Source: a virus. From it: a DNA stretch of 59,665 nucleotides. Positions 34,190 through 42,290 of this stretch are shown here, piece by piece. The translations under genes were made by a program, and so were the position numbers. The DNA is taken from IMG/VR virus record IMGVR_UViG_3300042691_008532, positions 1-59,665 of that record. One strand, written 5' to 3'. The notes under the pieces were generated by a model, which saw only the letters and a program-made list of their open reading frames with translations, searched no databases and had not been told where the DNA came from. Numbering within the stretch: position 1 is the first letter of the stretch; each line of letters opens with the position of its first letter.

Positions 34190-36625
34190 TTATCGTGGTT
34201 CAAATTCAGCCAAATCAAAACCATCTAAACTGTCCTCGTTTGATTCAAAACTTAAAGGAGGCAAATTGTTTTTACGTTGGTTTATCAGTTTTGATTGCTC
34301 TGAGTTCTGCTGACTGATACGCTTAGATTTAGCTTCCTCTTTCATCTCCTCTCTCTTATTCAAATCTTCGACCTCCATGCTACGAAGCTGAAGATTATAA
34401 TCAAACTCTTCTCTCATCAGTAAAGACTTCAATGACGCATCGTTCTTATTCTTCTCTATTTCAAAAGCAATTTCAGCCTGCTTAATCTTAATTTTCGACT
34501 GAGTCTCCATCTCAATCTTTTGCATAGCTGCCTGTGCAGCAAACTGCTGAGATTGTAACTGTTGCTGTGCCTGAACAGCTTGCTTCTGCATAGCCATCTT
34601 CTCTTCTCTTTCCTGAGTCTTAATACGTTTCATTTTGAGAAGTTGATTGGCCAACTTTATATTTCGTATTTCACGAATATCAATAGCATCTTCAAGATTA
34701 ATATCTCCTTTTGACAATGCCATTTGAATGTTTGCTTCAAGCTGCGACTTTTGCTCTTCATCAGGAGAGATTTCAATAAAAATACCAAAGTCATAAATAT
34801 AAAGGTCTTTAATATCATTAAGAATAGACACGTTATACTTTCCAATTTGATTGGTAAATTCATCAGCAAAATCAGAATATTCCAATATGTCTGCAATACG
34901 ATAGGTTAATGCTTCTGATAATGAACGATATAAATACAATGAAGCATCAAGGATGTGCCTTGTTGCTGTATTTGAATTTAATGCAGCCAATTTCTGTAGA
35001 CCAACTAATGCATTAGGGTCAGGAGTAGAACCATCTCTTGCTTCATTTAGCCCTGTCACAGACCTAATCATATCAATATAATGATTCATGTTTGTGATAA
35101 GCATTTGTGTTTTGGATGCACCTGAATTAGATGTAAGCTGAGTAATTGGGACTCTTGCATTATTAAAGTCTCCATCTTGAGTAAAACTTCTTCCTATTAC
35201 ACTACCTGTTTGGAAATATAGTCTTAATGCATCCTCAGGATTGTATGCATTACCGTTGCCAAGGTCAACCTCATTTAAACCATCGGCATCAATGAACACA
35301 CCATCAGGAACAGTCCGGGCAATAACCTGCTGTAACTTTAAATGCGTAATTTGAATTAGGTCAGCAAATGGGACCATTCTACGACAAAGAGATTCAATAA
35401 CGCCTTTATACATACGAGGAGCACAAGCCACATAATTAGGCAATGCGTGTTGAGATGCTGACTTTGGACGTACCATATTCTCAGACAATTTCCACTGTAT
35501 AAGCATATTGGTTCCCATTACCATAATCCCTTCATACCATACATCAATCGTTCTCTCAATCTTTTCAAAGTTACCCTCTTCCATCATCTCTACAGGAGGA
35601 TTAAAAGTGTCGTCTTTTTCAATAACACGAGAACCGCCACTTTCAAGTTTCTTCTTTTTATAGACAATCTTTTTTGTTGTCTTATAATTAAAGTACAAAA
35701 GGGTACAAGTATCACGATAGAACATACTATTCTCATAGAATTGTGCTACGTTGTAATAATCATACCAAGCCTGACTATATTGAGTTATTTCTTGTAAATC
35801 TTCTTTGGTTAAAGATTGGTCAATTTTCATCAATTCTGTAAGAGGAACTGTTTTAATTTCTCCCCAATAAAAACAATCTTTAAAAAATGGGTCTTCCGTG
35901 TAACTATATACCACATTTGCCGGGTCTACGTAAGATATTTTAACACCGGTACCCTGAAGAAACTCGTGCTTTGCAATGCCAATACCGATTACCGTAATGT
36001 CGTAATCCAATCGTTTGCGAATATCATCATAATGATTTTCGTCAAAGATGGTATTAATTGCTTCTTCTTCGGCAATCTCAATAGCCGGTTTGTAATTAAG
36101 CTGCATAAAAAGAGATAACTCTTCGTCAGTTTGAGGCAGCTTTTCAGAGTCCATCATAAATGGATTAACTCCTGTTTCTTCCTGTATAATACTCAGAACA
36201 GGAGCGCCAACCATTTGGGCTTCTACCATATCCTGATATTTACTTCTTTTTGATTGAGACATGGCATCCTGAGAATAAGCCTTAACTTTAAAAAGCCTTC
36301 CGGACATTCCATTAACAACTATATCAATAAACTTTGGCAAAATTGGAACCGGTGTCCAATCTAAATTAAGATAAGATAAGTCACCATCAATTGCTAATTC
36401 ATTTTTGTATTTTGCAATAGGCTGTTCACCTCTTGCATATAAACGAAGTCTTCTAAAATCCTGCCATTGACTATAGTATCTACATGAACTTCCGTCTTTA
36501 CGGAACCACTCATATTGAATAGCTTGACCAACCTGAAGGCCAAATGAATCAGATTCTTTTTCTGCATCAGTCGCCAATTGACTTGGAAAAGAAGTAGCGT
36601 TTATTTGTATTTTTATATCTTTCAT
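34190..36625 (-). CDS. Portal protein
   Basis: 811 residues, within the 750-850 range of crAss-like portals. Indicative segments: RRLRLYARGEQPIAKYK (~59-75), SYLNLDWTPVPILPKFIDIV (~84-103), YVDPANVVYSY, and the C-terminal Gln-rich coiled coil (~660-760, MAMQKQAVQAQQQLQSQQ) that would form the portal crown or barrel. Its start overlaps the terminase stop by four bases (ATGA). It would form the dodecameric DNA channel. No sign of truncation. Confidence 0.85.
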   Translation of the reverse strand: MKDIKIQINATSFPSQLATDAEKESDSFGLQVGQAIQYEWFRKDGSSCRYYSQWQDFRRLRLYARGEQPIAKYKNELAIDGDLSYLNLDWTPVPILPKFIDIVVNGMSGRLFKVKAYSQDAMSQSKRSKYQDMVEAQMVGAPVLSIIQEETGVNPFMMDSEKLPQTDEELSLFMQLNYKPAIEIAEEEAINTIFDENHYDDIRKRLDYDITVIGIGIAKHEFLQGTGVKISYVDPANVVYSYTEDPFFKDCFYWGEIKTVPLTELMKIDQSLTKEDLQEITQYSQAWYDYYNVAQFYENSMFYRDTCTLLYFNYKTTKKIVYKKKKLESGGSRVIEKDDTFNPPVEMMEEGNFEKIERTIDVWYEGIMVMGTNMLIQWKLSENMVRPKSASQHALPNYVACAPRMYKGVIESLCRRMVPFADLIQITHLKLQQVIARTVPDGVFIDADGLNEVDLGNGNAYNPEDALRLYFQTGSVIGRSFTQDGDFNNARVPITQLTSNSGASKTQMLITNMNHYIDMIRSVTGLNEARDGSTPDPNALVGLQKLAALNSNTATRHILDASLYLYRSLSEALTYRIADILEYSDFADEFTNQIGKYNVSILNDIKDLYIYDFGIFIEISPDEEQKSQLEANIQMALSKGDINLEDAIDIREIRNIKLANQLLKMKRIKTQEREEKMAMQKQAVQAQQQLQSQQFAAQAAMQKIEMETQSKIKIKQAEIAFEIEKNKNDASLKSLLMREEFDYNLQLRSMEVEDLNKREEMKEEAKSKRISQQNSEQSKLINQRKNNLPPLSFESNEDSLDGFDLAEFEPR

Positions 36626-38871
36626 CTGATTAATTGACTTGTGGTTCCATCATTTTTATACTTAGCGAAGTTAATAATTAATTTTGATTCTTTTTTCTCA
36701 GGAACATATAGATGCTTTTGGTTGGCCATTATACACAATCCGGAACTAATTGATGCATCAAAACGAGTTCTATCATTTATATCAAATTTAGCCCAATCCT
36801 CAAGAGTCCTTGTAAAAGGCATTGTTCCCATTTCCTCAGGGTCTCTATACTTCCCTTCCAAGTCTAATCCAATATGCTTCTCAATATAAGATTCGATAGC
36901 AGATGCGTGTGCCTGCTTAACATCTTCTGATGTATTCGGAATACCACCTAACTCACGCTCAGTCTTTGTTAATTTATTAAAAGGTTTATCAGGACGATTA
37001 ATACAGAATCCTCTGTATCCTCTATTCTTGAAATGATAAAGCAACCTTGGCTTATTGTTCTCGGCTAAGATTGGCATACCGTAAAATACACAAGCCATTA
37101 AAACTTCCTCAAAGAATATCTCAGCCGTTTGAGGACGAGCAATGTATTCAAGAAAAAACTGATTAACAGGGGCATCGTCCATGTGAAACTTGGTCATGCC
37201 GTGGAGGGAACCATTTGACCCACGACCACCAACTACGGCTGAAATGTCGTAAGAGTCGCAACCAAAAGAACCAAGATGCTCATTGCCGGGATATTTAATT
37301 CCACTCCTTACGTGTATGTTATTCTGCATATGTTTTGGGGGCGCCCAACTTATACTAAACCGGCCACGATGGTCAGGTGTCCAAATAACCTGCGTGTCTT
37401 TTATACCATCCTTCCAAGAAAATGACCCTCGAGTGATGTATTGCTCCTTAATCATCGAGTCATTATAGTCAATCTGTTGGTATATCTTTGTAAGATTGAA
37501 AAGTGCCTGCTTGCTTTCATCTCTGAATGCATGAGACCTTGTTCTTGGAAACTGACGATAAAACTCGTTTAATGCTTCTGAATCATTCTTCAATGACTCC
37601 ACTTCAGCCTCCCAATAGTCAATAGCCCCATTCTTTATCATTGCCCCATCAATACCAAGAACAGGTGTGTCCGGTTTTCTGAATACAGGGAATCCATATC
37701 TGTCGATAAAGCCCTCCATGTTCCATTCCATTGGGATGAATAAAGAGTAAAGCCCACTTTTTGTCTGACCATTTGCATTACGCTTTTGTACGTTTGATTC
37801 CTCAAACATATCCTTGTAGTTCTGACCTCCCTTTGATAGTGCATTGGAAGTTGAACCCATCATACACTTCCCGATAATTTTGCTACCAATACGAAGACAA
37901 GTCTTGGTCACTCGCCAATTCTCTTTGATGCTTACCGGCTTTGTCCACTTACCACTCTCGTCATGGGCCAAGAATAACAGCTTCTCTCCATCATAAGAGT
38001 TATCCTCCGTGTTCTTCCAATCTATTGTCGTGTCAAGACCATCCACATCATTGTCGTCTGACTCGTACATATTCTTCTTGGTAATCTTGGATGCCGGTAC
38101 CCTGAACGCCAATTCAGTCTTTGGCTTGTCCATACCATCCATGATTGGCTTGAAAAAAAACGGAAGCCTGCTGTTAATTGGAACGACCTTGTCGGTAAAC
38201 ATTTTCTTTGCATCGGCACCGGTCTTTGATAAAATACCTATACGTGCATTCCTTGCAAGAGTACCAATATTGACACACTCAGAAGATGACATAAATGAAA
38301 ATCCGGAACGTCTTATCTTCAGGTATATCATACCAAAAGCCCTTGGGTCAGCACGACAGGCTTCCCAAAATATCCAATAGATTCTGTTGGCCTCACGGAA
38401 GTCAGGATATCCAACGTCAATACTTGCCCACTGCAGGTACATATAGTGAGACCCGGTGATATAGGTCTTGACTCCACAGTTCAGGAACCAATAACCTTCG
38501 TCACGATAGTTGAACTCCTGCTCAATATAGTCTACCCACCGGGCTTTAAATTCTTTTGGCTTATCGTTCCACTGAAATATGGACTGTATCTTGGCCAACT
38601 CTCTTGGAAGTTCCTGTCGCTCCCAATACTGTTCGACCTTGCTTGAGTGTCTTTGATGACACTTTTCGGGCTCAACAGGAAGTGCAATCCTTAGCCCTTC
38701 GATTTCTATTACCTGCCCAATTTGTCCGGTCTTTGAAATGACAATAACATCATATTGGTCATTATACCCATAGAGCCATGACCTCACTCTGTTCTTATTA
38801 GAGATGACGGCTTTGGGTATGTAGTCTACGAGTACCCGGTATAAACTATTGTCTTGACCTTCTTTCTGCAA
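36622..38871 (-). CDS. Terminase large subunit
   Basis: 749 residues. The ATPase domain has a Walker A-like KIRRSGFSF (~184-192), in which the usual G-x-x-G-K-S/T is R-R-S-G-F-S, so the canonical lysine is absent and the arginines may substitute. Walker B LLFLAHDES is at ~297-305 with the catalytic Glu. The RNase H-like nuclease domain starts near FGCDSYDIS (~536-544), which supplies the first catalytic Asp. Downstream HASAIESYIE and a second acidic cluster complete the domain. It packages DNA into the prohead through the portal encoded next. Confidence 0.85.
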   Translation of the reverse strand: MQKEGQDNSLYRVLVDYIPKAVISNKNRVRSWLYGYNDQYDVIVISKTGQIGQVIEIEGLRIALPVEPEKCHQRHSSKVEQYWERQELPRELAKIQSIFQWNDKPKEFKARWVDYIEQEFNYRDEGYWFLNCGVKTYITGSHYMYLQWASIDVGYPDFREANRIYWIFWEACRADPRAFGMIYLKIRRSGFSFMSSSECVNIGTLARNARIGILSKTGADAKKMFTDKVVPINSRLPFFFKPIMDGMDKPKTELAFRVPASKITKKNMYESDDNDVDGLDTTIDWKNTEDNSYDGEKLLFLAHDESGKWTKPVSIKENWRVTKTCLRIGSKIIGKCMMGSTSNALSKGGQNYKDMFEESNVQKRNANGQTKSGLYSLFIPMEWNMEGFIDRYGFPVFRKPDTPVLGIDGAMIKNGAIDYWEAEVESLKNDSEALNEFYRQFPRTRSHAFRDESKQALFNLTKIYQQIDYNDSMIKEQYITRGSFSWKDGIKDTQVIWTPDHRGRFSISWAPPKHMQNNIHVRSGIKYPGNEHLGSFGCDSYDISAVVGGRGSNGSLHGMTKFHMDDAPVNQFFLEYIARPQTAEIFFEEVLMACVFYGMPILAENNKPRLLYHFKNRGYRGFCINRPDKPFNKLTKTERELGGIPNTSEDVKQAHASAIESYIEKHIGLDLEGKYRDPEEMGTMPFTRTLEDWAKFDINDRTRFDASISSGLCIMANQKHLYVPEKKESKLIINFAKYKNDGTTSQLIR
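38647..38662 (-). repeat. 16-base palindrome, copy 5 (one mismatch, inside terL)
   Basis: The minus strand reads GTGTCATCAAAGACAC, one base different from the consensus, in the same orientation relative to transcription as most copies. Confidence 0.7.
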
Positions 38872-39142
38872 ATCCTTGTTTTGTATCTGTTCTGCTTGTA
38901 CCTCGCTCTGATGCTTCTATGGTTTCTTTCTCAGACTCAATCCTGCTTAATATTTCAAACGCATCGAATATCGCCAATTTCTTTGTTGCTGCTGCATTCT
39001 TCAATTTATCCGCTGCAAGTTCATCTCCGTTGTCTTCTTCTCCTTTTTTTACAACACTTTCTTCCGCAACTTTAATCAGTTCGTCAACAGCTTTGTAGCC
39101 GGCCTCAATAATTCTCAGCTTTATTTCTTTTGTATTCTTCAT
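38846..39142 (-). CDS. Putative terminase small subunit, 98 aa
   Basis: A small, helical, charged protein (EIKLRIIEAGYKAVDELIKV then DELAADKLKNAAATKKLAIFDAFEI) overlapping the terL start by 26 bases. This is the expected position of the small terminase, and the helical oligomer-forming character fits. No helix-turn-helix was identified, so the call is positional. The C-terminus is rich in Arg, Ser and Thr. Confidence 0.5.
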   Translation of the reverse strand: MKNTKEIKLRIIEAGYKAVDELIKVAEESVVKKGEEDNGDELAADKLKNAAATKKLAIFDAFEILSRIESEKETIEASERGTSRTDTKQGFAERRSRQ

Positions 39143-39152
39143 TTTTTTTAAA

Positions 39153-39716
39153 CTACAGTTTGATTGTTATTTGATGGTCATACATTCTGTACAGCTTCTC
39201 GCCTTCGACATTAAACTCATATTCACTATCAGGAGAAAAACATACAGTATCTCCCTTCTCAATTCCTCGTTGTAATAAATACTCATTTGGATAAACCATT
39301 GTAGCCATAAGAGGCTCTTCACTGAATGGTTTTTTGATATAACTCTCAGTAGCAGGAATTGGTTTTACAAAGCAATAGCGGTCATAAGCGTTCCACGTAG
39401 AACCCTTTTTGTACATGAAAAATTGGTCTGTTTCAATAAAGAACAAATCGTCCCTAAAGAACGACTTGCCACTTTTTTGCCTGCCCTTAATGTCGTTGTA
39501 ATATTTGAAGACGTTATGATGCACAAGAAGTATATCGCCTTCTGAGATTGGTCCATTATATCCCAAAGGAAGACTCACTACTTCGGCAAAACGATTAGAG
39601 AATTTATGGTCTTCTTCAGAAGTGCTGATAATAAATTCAACCCCTCCAATGTCTTTTGTGTTATCGTATCTCTTCCCCTTTACCGGTTTTGTTATAAAAT
39701 AAAAAGGAGACCTCAT
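39153..39716 (-). CDS. Virion-region protein with a GroES-like C-terminal fold, 187 aa
   Basis: Residues ~50-75 (PLGYNGPISEGDILLVHHNVF) and ~150-187 (GIEKGDTVCFSPDSEYEF then EGEKLYRMYDHQITIKL) match the beta-barrel pattern of co-chaperonin GroES, in which a G-D-x-V motif precedes an extended hairpin and a terminal strand. If correct it is a second GroES-like protein beside the one at 52871. It lies just upstream of the terminase genes. An assembly-factor role is plausible but unproved. Confidence 0.5.
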   Translation of the reverse strand: MRSPFYFITKPVKGKRYDNTKDIGGVEFIISTSEEDHKFSNRFAEVVSLPLGYNGPISEGDILLVHHNVFKYYNDIKGRQKSGKSFFRDDLFFIETDQFFMYKKGSTWNAYDRYCFVKPIPATESYIKKPFSEEPLMATMVYPNEYLLQRGIEKGDTVCFSPDSEYEFNVEGEKLYRMYDHQITIKL

Positions 39717-39943
39717 TAGATATTGATATTGTATTCAATTGAAATAGGAATATTTGATGTAAACTCTTTCCAAAGCAACACTTCGTTTTTCTCGTTTATA
39801 ATATACACCTTTATTGATTGTTTAATTGAATCAAATGAAATAAGATGTACAGAGTAAGTATCCCCGAGAACCTTCTGACCTACAAGGTAGTGCATAGCAC
39901 CACCTTTGTAGTCAGGTCCGACAGATATTTTACGGATGTCCAT
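39716..39943 (-). CDS. Hypothetical protein, 75 aa
   Basis: Beta-rich small protein (YLVGQKVLGDTYSVHLISFD). It is linked to both neighbours by one-base TAATG overlaps, so the three genes are translationally coupled. No motif recognised. Confidence 0.65.
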   Translation of the reverse strand: MDIRKISVGPDYKGGAMHYLVGQKVLGDTYSVHLISFDSIKQSIKVYIINEKNEVLLWKEFTSNIPISIEYNINI

Positions 39944-40341
39944 TACAGTTGCTCCTCTTCCTCTTGAATAAAATCAATACCGGTTGTCCAATCTTTCAAA
40001 AAAGTCAACGTCTCCAAGCCATCTTTGTTAATCACTTCGATGACCTTGAACTCAAACTCCTTGTTTGACAACTCTTCAATTTGCTTGCTCAACTTCTTGA
40101 TGCCTTCCTTGTTGAATTTGTAACCACCCTTTTCATCAACCAATAAGATACCCTTATCGTCAGTGGCCGCATTATCCAAACGGAGTTCCTCTATCTTCTT
40201 CTGATACTCCTCACTGTATGGCTTTAATTTCTCATACATCTTAAACAGCTTTTTCTGTACCTTGGTTTCTTGATTACCAATAGTGTTGCTGATTTGGTTT
40301 ACGAGCAGATTGAGGTCTTTGTAGCTTTTCTTGATTGTCAT
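39943..40341 (-). CDS. Hypothetical coiled-coil protein, 132 aa
   Basis: Lys/Glu-rich with a long helix at ~20-60, a short beta hairpin (GILLVDEKGGYKFN, ~75-88) and an acidic end (EEEEQL). Preceded by an AATTTGATTTTA-type leader (minus: AAAATCAAATTAAATG), suggesting it begins a transcript or translation unit. Function unknown. Confidence 0.65.
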   Translation of the reverse strand: MTIKKSYKDLNLLVNQISNTIGNQETKVQKKLFKMYEKLKPYSEEYQKKIEELRLDNAATDDKGILLVDEKGGYKFNKEGIKKLSKQIEELSNKEFEFKVIEVINKDGLETLTFLKDWTTGIDFIQEEEEQL

Positions 40342-40405
40342 TTAATTTGATTTTAATTATAAAATGTAAAAATAATGAAAAGAATTTAAACAATCACTCT
40401 TAGAA

Positions 40406-40690
40406 CTATGGTGCAATAGGAGGAAAGTCTCCAATAATAGTCAAGTTAAGCTGTTCAGCTATCCAATCCCATGCATAGGAATCAACTTCCCATTGGTCAT
40501 AAGCTGCACCTGTCATTGTCAAATTACCTTGTGCAACTTGAATGCCTTCAGCGCCATCATTTTCTGTCATCATGCTATAATAAAAAGTAGCACTTGTGTT
40601 CAATATTACACTGACAGCGTAAGCGTTTAATATCTTCGCCTCTAATGTTTGTCCATTGTTCCAAATAAGAACCGGTTGAATTTGTTTCAT
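40406..40690 (-). CDS. Hypothetical virion-type protein, 94 aa
   Basis: A compact beta-rich protein with few charges (VSVILNTSATFYYSMM, QGNLTMTGAAYDQW), following a group of fiber-like genes. Probably a structural or fiber accessory protein, by location only. Confidence 0.55.
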   Translation of the reverse strand: MKQIQPVLIWNNGQTLEAKILNAYAVSVILNTSATFYYSMMTENDGAEGIQVAQGNLTMTGAAYDQWEVDSYAWDWIAEQLNLTIIGDFPPIAP

Positions 40691-40702
40691 TTTTATTTTT
40701 TT

Positions 40703-41413
40703 TTATAGTCCATAAATACCCATTGTTCCAAATGGGTCAAAAGATACAAAACTTGATTCGTAAAAAGTAATCCTTCTCCACGTAGTCGCATCATTACCCA
40801 ACGTCAACTGCGTCTGCGCTACGTTATTGGTAGGTGCAGCCGTTGTTTGTATTTGATAAGCAAACGTAGCTGATTGGTCATTACCTGCCAAGTTTCTATA
40901 CTGAGCAGACAAAGTTCCTTTCGTCCAATTCGTACCGGATAGTGTACCCCATGTATTATCGTCAGCTGTCATCCAAGAGGCTATTGTTACGTTGCTTCCA
41001 TTGGCAGGTGTAACACCTGTTACTGTAATTGTTGCCGCTGCAGCTGCAGCTGTTGTTGCTATTTGTTCAGTTGACCATATATTCGTAGCGTTATCGGGTC
41101 TAAACACTAACATAATAGCGCTCGTGTTTGTTCCTGCGCTAAAGTTAAACGAAGGATTTGCATCCCACGTCCCATTAAACGTTGCCCAAAAGGTATTCAT
41201 TGCAACGTTTGCTGTAGTAATGTTCCTGCCAATCTCTGTCCACGCTTGTCCCCCTGTGTTATTTACTGAAAAAGTAGCCGTACCTCTTTGTTGTACATAC
41301 ACAACCACTAAATCCCCTTCCAACATAGATGCCGGTGGAGTAAGAGTAATCGTTGTTGTTGCGTTTGTGCCATTATCAACAGGCACAGATGTTGCTCCAA
41401 AGAAAGTAGGCAT
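40703..41413 (-). CDS. Fiber/baseplate-type beta-sandwich protein, 236 aa
   Basis: Start at MPTFFGATSV (41413), which overlaps the upstream stop as TAATG; the longer GTG start at 41443 is less likely. Thr/Ala/Asn-rich with TITLTPPASMLEGDLVVVYV and ATFSVNNTGGQAWTEI, a pattern found in receptor-binding or virion surface beta-sandwich proteins of many phages. Located in the fiber cluster. Confidence 0.6.
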   Translation of the reverse strand: MPTFFGATSVPVDNGTNATTTITLTPPASMLEGDLVVVYVQQRGTATFSVNNTGGQAWTEIGRNITTANVAMNTFWATFNGTWDANPSFNFSAGTNTSAIMLVFRPDNATNIWSTEQIATTAAAAAATITVTGVTPANGSNVTIASWMTADDNTWGTLSGTNWTKGTLSAQYRNLAGNDQSATFAYQIQTTAAPTNNVAQTQLTLGNDATTWRRITFYESSFVSFDPFGTMGIYGL

Positions 41414-41610
41414 TATAAATAAATTGAGTATTCGTTTAACCACAAGGAGTCGATAATCTCTTGGTCAGTCATAGTTTCAGGAAATATGAAAGGGCTTCTT
41501 GAAAACTGAATAACCAATAAACCATCTTCATATCCGTTGCACTCAGCAATCAAAGACATCATTCCGTCACCTATAACAACCTTATCGAAAAGTTCAATAG
41601 TTTTTGTCAT
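41413..41610 (-). CDS. Hypothetical protein, 65 aa
   Basis: Small acidic protein (VVIGDGMMSLIAECNGYEDG) between two fiber-type genes, coupled to the next gene by TAATG. It could be a small fiber chaperone or adaptor; no evidence beyond location. Confidence 0.6.
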   Translation of the reverse strand: MTKTIELFDKVVIGDGMMSLIAECNGYEDGLLVIQFSRSPFIFPETMTDQEIIDSLWLNEYSIYL

Positions 41611-41615
41611 GTTCG

Positions 41616-42287
41616 TTAGATTTCATATCCATAAATAGCAACATCTAATGATATTGCCGCATCTGTAGTTATCCTTAATTGATGGTCTGCTGTCGCAGCA
41701 AATATGCCAAAAGGGAGACTGATAATTGCACCGGGTCTTGCATTTGCAGACGGAGCAAAAGAGCCTGCCCATACAAGTTGGTCAGTACCGGCTGTATAAG
41801 TTGTATCACCGGACGCACCAAACCAAACAATCACTCTCGCTGCAGTTGTTGCATACGAAGCAATTGATAGGTATGTCACGACAACTTTCTTTGTAGCTGT
41901 TGGAATCCACATCGCAGTACCTGTTTGCTGCGTAGTATAGTTTGCGCTTCTCCAAACCTGCATAGCAGAGTCAATCGTTCCAATTAACTGTCTTCCAAAA
42001 ACGTCAGCAATACCATTCACTCTGTCATCGGTTGCGACAGGAGTTGGTAGTGCAGATTCTGCTCTAAATCCTATTTTCACGGGATTACCGGTATCAGGAG
42101 CATCATTTGCTACATTCCCAACAACGGGCAATGTTTCGTTTGATATGTTAGCTATGACCGAACCGCTTACATCTAACGGTTCATTTTGAACCGTAACAGG
42201 TAAAGACGATTGGTTTGATGCTACTACTACAGGGGCTGAGTCAGCCATTGTAGCCTGTCCATTTGGGTTATTCGGGTTGTATGACAT
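41616..42287 (-). CDS. Virion surface protein, 223 aa
   Basis: The N-terminal segment ATMADSAPVVVASNQSSLPV is a motif seen in many phage structural proteins. The middle is Ala/Val/Thr-rich and the C-terminal ~130 residues form a beta-sandwich-like block. It starts three bases after the giant fiber gene ends, implying joint expression. Likely part of the fiber or a decoration protein. Confidence 0.6.
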   Translation of the reverse strand: MSYNPNNPNGQATMADSAPVVVASNQSSLPVTVQNEPLDVSGSVIANISNETLPVVGNVANDAPDTGNPVKIGFRAESALPTPVATDDRVNGIADVFGRQLIGTIDSAMQVWRSANYTTQQTGTAMWIPTATKKVVVTYLSIASYATTAARVIVWFGASGDTTYTAGTDQLVWAGSFAPSANARPGAIISLPFGIFAATADHQLRITTDAAISLDVAIYGYEI

Positions 42288-42290
42288 TTT

